DNA from: Lysinibacillus_B sp031181585
Lineage (GTDB): Bacteria > Bacillota > Bacilli > Bacillales_A > Planococcaceae
DNA: 64,000 nt
Direction: 5' to 3'
Assembly (NCBI RefSeq): GCF_047301505.1
Contig: NZ_CP154840.1
Span: 3,410,001 to 3,474,000 of the forward strand
In this document: in pieces, positions 53,549 through 62,840 of the stretch
Layout: every line of letters starts with the position of its first letter
Position numbering within the stretch: position 1 is the first letter of the stretch
Program-made: the position numbers and the translations under genes
Notes under the pieces: model-generated
Seen by the model: only the letters and a program-made list of their open reading frames with translations
Told to the model about the DNA's origin: nothing
Databases searched by the model: none

Positions 53549-55000
53549 ATGGAGATATTATTTTTAGAGAGAGATATAGAAGAAATTAATGGGATCAAAT
53601 GGTATTTAAACAATTATGCAGCAAAGCAATTAACGATGCGTGAGGCACATTCTGCATCTGAAGCCGTAACCATCCTGCAGCAGGAGCAAATTCATGTTGT
53701 CATTGCCAATATGGCGTTGATTACACCTACAGTTAAACAGTTACTGCTATCAAAGCCGGTGATCATCATTGCGGTAACAGCTCAGCCGATTTTTCAGCAT
53801 GCTCAGCTTGCCATCGAGCTGCAGGCAGTCCAATTATTTACAAAGCCGGTTGCATTGGAATCTTTAAAAGCAATCCTTTTATCCATTCGCCCAAAGAAGG
53901 AAACGATTCCCCCCTCTTCTGTACTGCCGGAAACTGATGTATATTTGTCCCTCTACTTAAATGATCCGAAAATTATCAACCGGTCACAGCAGCAGTTTTT
54001 TCTGGTGGAACCGGCGAAATTCGAGGAAAACCTTACACTCTACCGATGGCTTTCCCAGTCCTTTTTACTCGAGGAATTTACACTTGTTCCATTGCATAAA
54101 CGAATTATTTGCGTGGCCCACACGGACTCTTTAGATGCAGTAAAAAAACACTGCCAGCTGCTGATGCAGGAATGGCAGACACGGTATAGCGGCATGTTGA
54201 ATATTTCTATTTATGATGGAGAATCAGCGGCACTGCGCCATATGTATGAGGAAACAAAACGCGCACTCAATCAGCGTTTTTATAAAGGCTATAATCAAAT
54301 TTTCTTCAGCTCCGAGCAAATCGACATCTCACACCTTGATCCCTTGTTATCTCCAGAACAACAGCAGTTCTGGATCAAGGCACTGGAGGATCAAAACATA
54401 CCAGATATTAAATCATTCTTTTATACGTTAACACTGCCTGATGTCCATTACCACCAGGATGACGTACGCATTCATCTGACAAGCGTGCTCGCGCAAATCC
54501 GGCGATATATGCTGAAATATCATCTCCAGCAGCACGCACGGCTTGAATCACAATATAGAAAGCTGTTCCATATCATTTTGGAAAATCCCATTCTGTACGA
54601 AATTCTCCAGGAAATGATTTTCTTTATCCAGGCACTGATGCAATCCGTCCAAAGCGCCAAACAGCATACATTTGCCGACCTATCCGAGCTTGCGGTCGAT
54701 TACATCCAGCTTCACTATGCGGACCCGGATGTATCATTGACAACTGTCGCTGAGCATCTCGGTATTAGCAGTACGTATTTAAGCGCTCATTTTTCTAAAA
54801 AGCAGGGTGTCCCCTTCAAGAAATATGTGCAGCAATACCGCCTGCAGCACGCTGAAAAACTTCTGCGGGAAACAAACTTCCCCATTACGGAAGTTGCTGC
54901 ACTTGCTGGCTTTTCCGACGCCAACTATTTCATTAAACTGTTCAAGCAGGCTCATCATCAGACGCCTTATCGGTACCGTCAGCGGGTGCAGAAAACATAA
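53549..55000 (+). CDS. AraC-type regulator with degenerate receiver domain (YesN-like)
   Basis: N-terminal CheY-like fold (about 1-115): LFLERDIEE, VVIANMALITP and LFTKPVALESL. The phosphoacceptor Asp is replaced by Asn (VVIAN), while the conserved Lys is kept. A middle domain (about 140-370) follows, then two AraC helix-turn-helices (LTTVAEHLGISSTYLSAHFSK and ITEVAALAGFSDANYFIKLFK). It is divergent from yjiH-hutUI, so it may regulate that operon. The unphosphorylatable receiver suggests another mode of control. Confidence 0.85.
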   Translation: MEILFLERDIEEINGIKWYLNNYAAKQLTMREAHSASEAVTILQQEQIHVVIANMALITPTVKQLLLSKPVIIIAVTAQPIFQHAQLAIELQAVQLFTKPVALESLKAILLSIRPKKETIPPSSVLPETDVYLSLYLNDPKIINRSQQQFFLVEPAKFEENLTLYRWLSQSFLLEEFTLVPLHKRIICVAHTDSLDAVKKHCQLLMQEWQTRYSGMLNISIYDGESAALRHMYEETKRALNQRFYKGYNQIFFSSEQIDISHLDPLLSPEQQQFWIKALEDQNIPDIKSFFYTLTLPDVHYHQDDVRIHLTSVLAQIRRYMLKYHLQQHARLESQYRKLFHIILENPILYEILQEMIFFIQALMQSVQSAKQHTFADLSELAVDYIQLHYADPDVSLTTVAEHLGISSTYLSAHFSKKQGVPFKKYVQQYRLQHAEKLLRETNFPITEVAALAGFSDANYFIKLFKQAHHQTPYRYRQRVQKT

Positions 55001-55077
55001 TAGGTAACTAGGCCTTTACTCCTGCTGCTGCAATCAGGTATCAAGCAGCCAAGTGACATGCCCCAAACCAAAAAAGA

Positions 55078-55105
55078 GGGGTGATGTGGACAACCACATT
55101 ACCCC
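55078..55105 (-). terminator. Terminator of the hemD-like gene
   Basis: GGGGTGATGTGG pairs with CCACATTACCCC (one wobble); T-run on the minus strand. Confidence 0.78.
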
Positions 55106-55198
55106 ATGCTAAATTAATTCCGTTATATATGTGATGCAGGAAAACCCTGGCCTGTTCCGGTCAATAAGGCCGCCCCGCTTAAGTAAGCAAGCCTCCTT

Positions 55199-56035
55199 TT
55201 AAGGCTTTTGCACTTCCGCCGTATTCCTATGCTCATCATAATATTTTGCTAGAGTCATTAAAGCACTGCCCATTCGTTCGTTTTCAGGAATGATGATGCG
55301 TGCCACTCCTTCTTCCCGTAAAGCTTGGGCCGTTACTTTACCCACGGACAAGGCTATTACGTTTGTCTCAAACGCAGCAACCAGCGAATCTTTTACCCCT
55401 TGTTCTTTTGCATAGGCGAACAGGAAGCGTGCTTGCGGGGTGCTTGTAAAACTTACAGCGTCCACCTGTCCCGCCAGTATGTCTTGAAGAAGCTGCTTCA
55501 ACACTTCTGTTTCCGGCGGAATGTGTTTGTACGGCAGAATTTCATGAAATGCAGCTTCCTGCTTCTGCAGCCACTCGACAAGCAGCGGGGCAGGGTCGCC
55601 GTGAAGCTGAAGCGCCACGCGGGCATTTTTCAGATCATGAGCGGTTAAAGCCTGCACTAACCCTGCTGTACTGCCGTCGGTATCACGCACTTCGGCCGTT
55701 AAATCAAGCTTTTTCAGCATATTGACTGTTTTATATCCGCGAGCGGCGATTTTCACATTTCGTAAAGCTGCAAGAAAGGCTTCTTCCGCTCCCATCTTCC
55801 GGGAAATTTTCACAAGCGTCTCCAGCCCTACCCCGGTTGTGAGGATGACCCAGTCGAAATATCCTTCCATCACTTTTGTAATCCCGGCCTCTATATCTGC
55901 TGTATCACTGAGGAAAACAGTTCCTTGTGCAGGCCGGAGAACCGGTTCCCCGCCTAGATTTTTCACAATCGCGCTTTGTTCTTCTACTTTTCTCGAAGCA
56001 ACAATAGCAATGCGCTTGCCTTCTAACTTTTTCAT
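55199..56035 (-). CDS. Uroporphyrinogen-III synthase-like protein
   Basis: 278 residues with the two-domain HemD layout: KRIAIVASRKVEEQSAIVKNLGGEPVLRPAQGTV at the start, DWVILTTGVGLETLV, LPYKHIPPETEVLKQLLQDI and DAVSFTSTPQARFL. It would cyclise hydroxymethylbilane to uroporphyrinogen III, the branch-point precursor for siroheme. Divergent from nirB; probably a specialised copy beside the main hem operon. GAAAGGGG precedes the ATG. Confidence 0.82.
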   Translation of the reverse strand: MKKLEGKRIAIVASRKVEEQSAIVKNLGGEPVLRPAQGTVFLSDTADIEAGITKVMEGYFDWVILTTGVGLETLVKISRKMGAEEAFLAALRNVKIAARGYKTVNMLKKLDLTAEVRDTDGSTAGLVQALTAHDLKNARVALQLHGDPAPLLVEWLQKQEAAFHEILPYKHIPPETEVLKQLLQDILAGQVDAVSFTSTPQARFLFAYAKEQGVKDSLVAAFETNVIALSVGKVTAQALREEGVARIIIPENERMGSALMTLAKYYDEHRNTAEVQKP

Positions 56036-56240
56036 AAACTAGCCCCTTTCCCTGTATATTTACATTTTCATTATCCACTAAATTCGATAATTTTCAAATT
56101 CATAGTAATAGCAACAGCACATCACGTAACTTTTTCTAACATAAATCCAGAACCTCCAGAACCCTTGTTAAATCTATATTGGAAGTGTTTTCATACAAGA
56201 AGAACCATCATTACTTTAATAAAAATCTGATTATTTTCAC
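56036..56240. other. Divergent promoter region of hemD-like and nirB genes
   Basis: AT-rich; the nirB promoter lies at its right edge. No clear NreC, Fnr or other regulator site, although TGTGATAAAATCTAACA at 56259 is a poor Fnr-like match. Confidence 0.4.
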
Positions 56241-56268
56241 TTTACAGAAATTTTATATGTGATAAAAT
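56241..56268 (+). promoter_or_regulatory. Promoter of the nirB operon
   Basis: TTTACA (56241-56246), 16 bases, TAAAAT (56263-56268), about 85 bases before the nirB start. Confidence 0.55.
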
Positions 56269-56353
56269 CTAACATGTAAAACAGCAAACAAATTCATCAT
56301 GAATTTACCGGTCTATTATTGTCACTTTTTATAACTCTAAGGGGGAATACTTT

Positions 56354-58777
56354 ATGGCGAAAAGCAAACTGGTTCTTATTGGAAATGGTATGGCAGGCGT
56401 GAGAACGATTGAAGAAATCCTAAAACTTTCAAGCGATTCCTTCGATATCACGATATTCGGTACAGAACCGCACCCAAATTACAATCGGATTCTTTTATCA
56501 AAAGTGCTGCAAGGCGATACGAATATAGAGGATATCACCTTAAATGATTGGGACTGGTACGAAAGCAATAACATCACCCTTCACTCCGGGGAGACAGTTG
56601 TCAAGGTAGATCCCGGACGAAAAGTGGTAATGACGGATACAGGAAGAATCGAACCGTATGACGAGCTCATTTTCGCCACTGGTTCCTTACCGTTTATTCT
56701 CCCGGTAAAGGGAGCTGATCTTAATGGAGTGATTGCATTCAGGGATATTAAAGATACCCACACCATGATAGAGGCTTCGAAAACATATAAAAAAGCGACA
56801 GTTATAGGCGGAGGCCTGCTCGGGCTGGAGGCTGCACGCGGCCTGCTGGATCTAGGAATGGACGTGACCGTCATTCACATAGGCTCGTTTTTAATGGAAC
56901 GCCAGCTCGATCAGACGGCCGGCAAGCTGTTGGAGAAGGAGCTATCCCAGCAGGGTGTAAAATTTTTATTGGAAAAACATACGAAGGAAATTCTCGGTGG
57001 AGAGCGTGTAAAAGGGATTACGTTTACAGACGGTACACAATTAGAGACGGATTTGGTCGTCATGGCCGCCGGTATCAGACCGAACTGTCTATTGGCCCGG
57101 GAGGCAGGAATTGCCGTCAACCGAGGAATTGTTGTCGATGACTACTTACAAACGAGCTCACCAAATATCTATGCAGTCGGAGAATGTGCGGAACATAACG
57201 GCATCGCCTACGGATTGGTAGCTCCTTTATTCGAACAAGGCAAAGTATTGGCGAAACAATTATGTCATGGTGCCACGGATCCTTACAAAGGCTCCATCCT
57301 ATCTACGCAATTGAAGGTATCCGGGGTGGAAGTGTTTTCAGCGGGAGATTTCATCGAGGGCGATGGCAAAAAGGCGATTAAAGTGTTCGACGAGCAAGAC
57401 GGGGTGTACAAAAAAATGGTACTGCGCGAAAACCGCCTGGTAGGTGCCGTCCTCTACGGTGACAGCAGCGATGGAAGCCGGCTGTTTTCCATGATTACCA
57501 AACAGGAGGATATCGGGGGCACAACGAAAGTATCAATTTTACAATCGGGTGCCGATACAGGTGAAAGTTTAGTAGCAGACATGGCGGCCGATGAAATTAT
57601 TTGCGGCTGCAACGGCGTCTCAAAGGGAGCGGTTGTGCAGGCGATTCACGAGAAAGGCTGCACGACAGTCGACGGGATAAAAGCCTGCACAAGTGCTTCC
57701 CGTTCCTGCGGGGGCTGTAAACCGCTCGTTGCTGAATTGCTGCAGCATACACTCGGCGCCGAATTCGATGCAGCAGCTGTAAAAGAAACGATTTGCGGCT
57801 GTACGACACTTTCCAGAGATGAAGTGATTGCCGAAATCCGCGAAAAGAAACTCATGCATACCCGTGAAGTGATGCATGTTTTAGGATGGAAAACAAGTGA
57901 TGGCTGTTCAAAATGCAGAACGGCATTGAATTACTATATCGGGATGGTCCACCCTCTTGAATATCAGGATGAAGCGCAGTCACGCTTTGTCAACGAGCGC
58001 CTTCACGCAAATATACAGAAAAATGGTACATTCTCCGTTGTCCCAAGAATGTATGGCGGTGTGACCAACCCGGAACAACTGCGGAAAATAGCGGATGTCG
58101 CAGATAAATACAACGTACAATTACTGAAGGTGACGGGCGGCCAGCGGATTGATATGTTCGGGATCGAAAAAGAAGACTTGCCAAAGGTATGGGCGGAACT
58201 CGATATGCCATCCGGCTATGCATACGGCAAGACGCTCCGTACAGTCAAGACCTGTGTCGGTGAAAGCTTCTGCCGTTTCGGCACGCAGGATTCCATCGGT
58301 CTAGGGATTGCGTTAGAGAAAAAACTGGAACGTGTAGCAACCCCTCATAAATTTAAAATGGCGGTCTCCGCCTGTCCCCGCAACTGTGCCGAGTCGGGGA
58401 TTAAAGATTTTGGGATTGTCGGCGTAGATGGCGGATGGGAACTGTACGTCGGCGGGAACGGCGGTACACACCTTCGGGCCGCAGATCTATTGTGCAAAGT
58501 CAAAACAAGCGACGAAGTCATCGAATATGCCAGCGCTTATTTCCAGTACTACCGCGAAACGGGTGTATACCTTGAAAGAACATCGGTATGGGTAGAGCGT
58601 CTCGGCCTCGATACAATCAGGACAGTACTTGAGGATAAAAGGCAACGCGATGAGCTGAATGAGCGTCTGGACGAAGCTATATCTGTCCAAAAGGAGCCAT
58701 GGAGCCATATTGTGAACAATGAAAGAATAGTAACCGAGCTTTATAAGAAGGTTACGGTTCCTGTATCGACAAACTAA
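56354..58777 (+). CDS. nirB: NADH-dependent nitrite reductase large subunit
   Basis: 807 residues. FAD/NAD domain with GNGMAGVRT and GGGLLGLEAARGL; a BFD-like iron-sulfur segment (ICGCNGVSKGAVV, SCGGCK, then ICGCTTLSRDEV, GCSKC); and the siroheme/4Fe-4S domain with CVGESFC (about 635-641) and CPRNC (about 675-679). It reduces nitrite to ammonium with NADH. First gene of nirBDC-sumT-sirB. Confidence 0.94.
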   Translation: MAKSKLVLIGNGMAGVRTIEEILKLSSDSFDITIFGTEPHPNYNRILLSKVLQGDTNIEDITLNDWDWYESNNITLHSGETVVKVDPGRKVVMTDTGRIEPYDELIFATGSLPFILPVKGADLNGVIAFRDIKDTHTMIEASKTYKKATVIGGGLLGLEAARGLLDLGMDVTVIHIGSFLMERQLDQTAGKLLEKELSQQGVKFLLEKHTKEILGGERVKGITFTDGTQLETDLVVMAAGIRPNCLLAREAGIAVNRGIVVDDYLQTSSPNIYAVGECAEHNGIAYGLVAPLFEQGKVLAKQLCHGATDPYKGSILSTQLKVSGVEVFSAGDFIEGDGKKAIKVFDEQDGVYKKMVLRENRLVGAVLYGDSSDGSRLFSMITKQEDIGGTTKVSILQSGADTGESLVADMAADEIICGCNGVSKGAVVQAIHEKGCTTVDGIKACTSASRSCGGCKPLVAELLQHTLGAEFDAAAVKETICGCTTLSRDEVIAEIREKKLMHTREVMHVLGWKTSDGCSKCRTALNYYIGMVHPLEYQDEAQSRFVNERLHANIQKNGTFSVVPRMYGGVTNPEQLRKIADVADKYNVQLLKVTGGQRIDMFGIEKEDLPKVWAELDMPSGYAYGKTLRTVKTCVGESFCRFGTQDSIGLGIALEKKLERVATPHKFKMAVSACPRNCAESGIKDFGIVGVDGGWELYVGGNGGTHLRAADLLCKVKTSDEVIEYASAYFQYYRETGVYLERTSVWVERLGLDTIRTVLEDKRQRDELNERLDEAISVQKEPWSHIVNNERIVTELYKKVTVPVSTN

Positions 58778-58798
58778 ACCAGCTCGGAGGAAACCTTT

Positions 58799-59146
58799 AT
58801 GGAAAAAACATTGAATCGGATTAAAGTGCTATCGATGAATGAACTGCCAAGAGACTTCGGAAAAACAGTCCAGATCGGGTCCCTTGAAATTGCGGTATTT
58901 CATTTACTGAACGGGGAGATTCGTGCTATCGAAAACCGGTGTCCACATAAAGGCGGTGTGCTCGTGGAAGGGATTGTAAGCGGCCAGTACGTTTTCTGCC
59001 CAATGCATGACTGGAAAATCGATGTGACAAGCGGAAAAGTACAGGAACCGGACCATGGATGCGTCAAAACATTTCAAATAGAAGTCGAAGCCGATGATGT
59101 ATATATTATTTTGCCAAATAACTCACATTACCGCGCTCATTCATGA
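58799..59146 (+). CDS. nirD: Nitrite reductase small subunit
   Basis: 115 residues, Rieske-like fold with both iron-sulfur ligand pairs present: CPHKGG and CPMHDW. GGAGGAAA precedes the ATG. The stop codon lies at the foot of a predicted RNA helix that leads to nirC. Confidence 0.92.
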   Translation: MEKTLNRIKVLSMNELPRDFGKTVQIGSLEIAVFHLLNGEIRAIENRCPHKGGVLVEGIVSGQYVFCPMHDWKIDVTSGKVQEPDHGCVKTFQIEVEADDVYIILPNNSHYRAHS

Positions 59147-59248
59147 GTAAATGCGGTGTATTCGAAAAAGCCAACTGCCGCTTGTTCTTGCAGGTCGTGA
59201 TAGCCGAGGCTCCTGAACCAGCATTTACTCAAATAAAAGGAGTCTCGG
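59145..59248 (+). ncRNA. Candidate structured RNA between nirD and nirC
   Basis: Helix one: GAGTAAATGC (59145-59154) with GCATTTACTC (59221-59230), perfect. Helix two: CCGAGGCTCC (59204-59213) with GGAGTCTCGG (59239-59248), ten pairs including one G-U. Their order crosses, so they form a pseudoknot or exclude one another. A small CTGC/GCAG stem lies inside. No family recognised. Confidence 0.45.
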
Positions 59249-59279
59249 GAGAATAAGAGGAACGAATGGGGAGATGTTG

Positions 59280-60125
59280 ATGTCATATGTAAAGCCAGGT
59301 CAAGTTGTACAAAATATGATTCAAGCAGGGGCCGATAAAGCACAGCTTCCTGTTCATGATTTATTAATAAGGGGTGGTTTAGCGGGGGCGCTTCTCGGCT
59401 TTGGCACCACTTTAGCATTCACTGCAGAAATGCAGACCCAGCTTGGCATTATAGGCGCACTTTTCTTTCCTGCCTGTTTTGTCATCATTACACTTCTTGG
59501 GCTGGAGCTTGTCACAGGAAACTTCATTTTGCTTCCGCTCGCTGTATTCGAAAAGAAAGCGACCGTAAAGCAAATGATGCAAAACTGGTTTTGGGTAATT
59601 ACCGGCCACCTGCTCGGCGCCGCCCTGTATGCTGTTTTATACGTTATTTCCGCTACACATTTAGGAACGATTTCAGGGCTGGCCGTGACGGATAAAATCA
59701 TCGCAGTGGCCGAGGCGAAAACGTTGGCTTATTCAGTGCTCGGTTCCTCCGGTTTGCTCGTCGTCTTCGTAAAAGCGCTATTGTGCAACTGGATGGTAAC
59801 GCTCGGCGTCGTCATGGCCATGACCTCCCAATCGACCATCGGCAAGATTGCAGCAATGTGGCTGCCGATTTTCATGTTTTTCGCTCAAGGATTTGAGCAT
59901 GCTGTCGTCAATATGTTTGTCATCCCTGCAGGCATGCTGCTCGGTGCGGATGTTTCCACTGCCGATTGGCTGCTGTGGAATCAGGTACCGGTGCTGTTTG
60001 GCAATCTTGTCGGAGGCTTTGTATTTACAGGCTTTGCCTTATATATAACGTACGCTCGAACTGAAAAGAAGGACCTTGTGCTAGAAAGAAATTACCAGAT
60101 CAAAAAAGTAAGCCAAGGAGGATGA
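59280..60125 (+). CDS. nirC: Formate/nitrite channel family protein NirC
   Basis: FNT-family channel, about 281 residues and six helices, with LELVTGNFILLPLA, ALLCNWMVTLGVVMA and GFEHAVVNMFVIPAG, the last carrying the central channel His. It moves nitrite across the membrane. ATG 59280 (GGGGAG upstream) is preferred to 59274. The stop overlaps the next gene's binding site. Confidence 0.92.
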   Translation: MSYVKPGQVVQNMIQAGADKAQLPVHDLLIRGGLAGALLGFGTTLAFTAEMQTQLGIIGALFFPACFVIITLLGLELVTGNFILLPLAVFEKKATVKQMMQNWFWVITGHLLGAALYAVLYVISATHLGTISGLAVTDKIIAVAEAKTLAYSVLGSSGLLVVFVKALLCNWMVTLGVVMAMTSQSTIGKIAAMWLPIFMFFAQGFEHAVVNMFVIPAGMLLGADVSTADWLLWNQVPVLFGNLVGGFVFTGFALYITYARTEKKDLVLERNYQIKKVSQGG

Positions 60126-60130
60126 GTAGA

Positions 60131-60907
60131 ATGGGGAAAGTCTATATCGTAGGAGCAGGTCCTGGAGATGTTGAACTCATTACAGTAAAAGGCCTCAAAT
60201 GTATACAAAAAGCGGATGTGATACTATACGACCGTCTAGTAAACAATGACCTTCTCCATTATGCAAAGCCCGATGCCGAATTAATAAATTGCGGAAAGCT
60301 GCCCGATTACCATTTAATGCAGCAGGAAACCATTCATAAATTTCTCGTTAACTATGCGAAAAAGGGAAAAATCGTTACCCGGTTAAAAGGCGGTGATCCA
60401 TTCGTATTCGGGCGCGGCGGTGAAGAGGCAGAAGCCTGCCGGCAAGCAGGGGTGCCTTTTGAAATAATTCCCGGGATCACAGCCGGTATCGCAGCCCCCG
60501 CCTACGCAGGCATACCGGTTACCCACCGTCATCACAGCTCCTCCTTTGCTCTCATAACAGGGCATCGGAAAGAAGGCGGCGAGGACAATATCCAATGGGA
60601 GGCGCTTGCCAAAGGAATCGATACTCTGGCCATTTATATGGGCGTGAAGAATCTCCCATATATTAGACGGCAGCTGCTGCTGCACGGAAAAGACTCGGAT
60701 ACCCCGGCAGCACTTATCCACTGCGGAACATTAGCCTCTCAAAAAACGGTCGTTGGTACGCTCGAAACTATTGCAGAAATAGCGGAACGTGAGCAAATCA
60801 TCAATCCAAGTATGATTGTCATTGGAGATGTGGTGAAATTACATCACAAGGTAAGCTGGTTTGAACCCACCATCGACACAGCACTGCTTGCGAAGGGAGC
60901 CTTTTAA
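60131..60907 (+). CDS. Uroporphyrinogen-III C-methyltransferase
   Basis: About 258 residues. SUMT signature VYIVGAGPGDVELITVKGLKCIQKADVILYDRLV, then GDPFVFGRGGEEAEA and PGITAGIAAPAYAGIPVTHR. It makes precorrin-2 from uroporphyrinogen III for siroheme. ATG 60131 follows AAGGAGG; the ATG at 60122 lies in that site. Confidence 0.93.
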   Translation: MGKVYIVGAGPGDVELITVKGLKCIQKADVILYDRLVNNDLLHYAKPDAELINCGKLPDYHLMQQETIHKFLVNYAKKGKIVTRLKGGDPFVFGRGGEEAEACRQAGVPFEIIPGITAGIAAPAYAGIPVTHRHHSSSFALITGHRKEGGEDNIQWEALAKGIDTLAIYMGVKNLPYIRRQLLLHGKDSDTPAALIHCGTLASQKTVVGTLETIAEIAEREQIINPSMIVIGDVVKLHHKVSWFEPTIDTALLAKGAF

Positions 60908-60908
60908 A

Positions 60909-61664
60909 ATGGAGGCTATCTTATATATATGCCATGGAAGCCGCATTCCGCGTGCATGCGAAGAAGCTATCTCCTTCGTTCGGAGCTTTATGAAGGGTCG
61001 CTCTGAAACTATTCAAGAATACGGCTTTTTGGAATTAGCCGAACCGACAATTGAAACTGCATATCAGCGATGTGTTGAGCAAGGGGCAACATCCATAACA
61101 GCAATTCCCCTGCTGCTTTTAACCGCTGTCCATGCGAAAAAAGATATCCCTGGGGCTTTACTGGCATTACAAAGACATTACCCTAATGTAACGCTGCAAT
61201 ACGGACAGCCTATTGGTGTTCATCCAAGCATGGTGGAAATGATAGCGGAAAGGATTGTAAAAACAGATCAGCCTATCACAAAGAACTCACTCATTTTATT
61301 AGTCGGCCGAGGCTCCACTGACCAGGATGTGAAACGGGATCTACAGGAAATCGGACGTCGGCTTAGCAATCGGTTTCATGGCATTCGAGTAGAGGATTGC
61401 TATTTAACAGCCGCCGAACCAAGCTTTCAGGAGATGATCGACCACCCCCTTCTACTACATGAGGCAGATACAGTATTTATCATGCCGTACTTGCTGTTTT
61501 CGGGGATATTGATGGATGGAATCAAAACCACGGTCAAATCGGCAGCGGCTATATCCAAGCGCAAGTATGTGCTGTGCAACTACCTCGGCTATGATCCAAA
61601 AATCGAAGCTGTTTTAACTGAAAGAATTGATGAACGAAAGGCGTTTTCTTTTTCTGCATACTAA
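60909..61664 (+). CDS. Sirohydrochlorin chelatase (CbiX/SirB type)
   Basis: 251 residues in two similar halves: YICHGSRIPRACEEA with AIPLLLLTAVHAKKDIP, and LVGRGSTDQDVKRDL with IMPYLLFSGILMDGI. His in HGSR and in VHAKKD are metal ligands. It inserts iron into sirohydrochlorin. ATG 60909 with AAGGGAG is chosen over an upstream frame inside sumT. Confidence 0.9.
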   Translation: MEAILYICHGSRIPRACEEAISFVRSFMKGRSETIQEYGFLELAEPTIETAYQRCVEQGATSITAIPLLLLTAVHAKKDIPGALLALQRHYPNVTLQYGQPIGVHPSMVEMIAERIVKTDQPITKNSLILLVGRGSTDQDVKRDLQEIGRRLSNRFHGIRVEDCYLTAAEPSFQEMIDHPLLLHEADTVFIMPYLLFSGILMDGIKTTVKSAAAISKRKYVLCNYLGYDPKIEAVLTERIDERKAFSFSAY

Positions 61665-61671
61665 AAAATAT

Positions 61672-61724
61672 AAGTGCCAAGCACGTTTGTTTAGCAATAA
61701 GCAACTTGTGCTTGGCACTTTTTT
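61672..61724 (+). terminator. Terminator of the nir/siroheme operon
   Basis: AAGTGCCAAGCAC pairs with GTGCTTGGCACTT (13 bp) and runs into TTTT. Confidence 0.88.
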
Positions 61725-62033
61725 CTCTTCAACGCTTGATAGTTTGTAGAGTTGTTCTCCTGTGTTCTATCGGCAGCATGGGGAAAGTGACGCAAGCTTC
61801 CCCTTAAAGCGTGCCGCCCTTTCCTTTCCGATTTCATAGCAGCTGCTGGTAACAGCGCATTCGGTACATGGATACTTCGCTTCCAGGAAATAAAATAAAA
61901 ATCAGTTACCTAATCCTTTCTTCATATATAGCCAGGCTCGCCCTCGATAATATTAATTCCATTTATATACATTAATGGTTTACTACTGTATAATCATATA
62001 CATCATACTTCACGTCACCAAGGGGGAAAACAA
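61725..62033. other. Intergenic stretch
   Basis: A TATAAT box at 61989-61994 upstream of the next gene lacks a clear -35. Nothing else seen. Confidence 0.4.
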
Positions 62034-62762
62034 ATGACTATAGAAATTATGTTATTAGGCACGATGCATATAGCTTTGGATAATAAAGCTGATGTTATCT
62101 ATCTATCGGATGAGGATAAAACGATTTATAGTGAACAAGATTTTGAACAATTTGTTCATCTATTGGCCGATTATCATCCGGACCAACTATTCGTGGAAAT
62201 CCCTGCTACCTATCAAAGCAGCCTCGACACATTATACCAGCACTACCTACAAGGGAAGCACACACTCCAATATAACGAAACAGAGCAAATCGCCTTTCGA
62301 CTCGCTAAAAAGCTGCATCATGAGAAACTATGGGCTGTCGATTGGAATGAATCCCTTCCTCACATCCCTGATATAGATGACTTATCTTCTGATGCAGGAT
62401 TCCATCGTATTATGGAAAAGGCGGATGCCCAAATGCAGTTTTTATCTACTGCAATGAAAGAAAAGAGCATCATTGAAATCTTTCAACTCCTGAACAGCGA
62501 GACGCAGATTAAAAAGGACCATGATATCTACGTGGACCTTATGATGCTGAACGATGCAAATGCCTTTGAATGGGTAGCGAATTACTGGTACTACCGCAAT
62601 TTGAAAATGGCTCAGAACATTCGAAGAAGTTTAAAGGAGACATCTGCAAAAGTGTTAGTTTTATGCGGTGTAGCCCACAACTATTTATTGAAGCAATTCC
62701 TGAGCGAGGTGCCTGGTTATACGGTTGTTAACTTCGGGGAGATTGGTGTACGGAGCGTATAA
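62034..62762 (+). CDS. DUF5694-like protein (TraB/TIKI-like fold)
   Basis: 242 residues. IMLLGTMHI near the start, QLFVEIP, AVDWNES and VLVLCGVAHNYLLKQFL near the end resemble DUF5694 and more distantly TraB/TIKI metal-dependent proteins (GTxH and late GxxH). No signal peptide. Function unknown. AAGGGGGAAA precedes the ATG. Confidence 0.6.
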   Translation: MTIEIMLLGTMHIALDNKADVIYLSDEDKTIYSEQDFEQFVHLLADYHPDQLFVEIPATYQSSLDTLYQHYLQGKHTLQYNETEQIAFRLAKKLHHEKLWAVDWNESLPHIPDIDDLSSDAGFHRIMEKADAQMQFLSTAMKEKSIIEIFQLLNSETQIKKDHDIYVDLMMLNDANAFEWVANYWYYRNLKMAQNIRRSLKETSAKVLVLCGVAHNYLLKQFLSEVPGYTVVNFGEIGVRSV

Positions 62763-62790
62763 AATGATCACCCTTATTCTTATCACACAA

Positions 62791-62826
62791 AAAAGAAAGT
62801 CACCCGGCAATCGGAGACTTTCTTTT
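62791..62826. terminator. Bidirectional terminator
   Basis: AAAAGAAAGTC pairs with GACTTTCTTTT; it serves both convergent genes. Confidence 0.8.
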
Positions 62827-62840
62827 CCTCATAAGCATTC

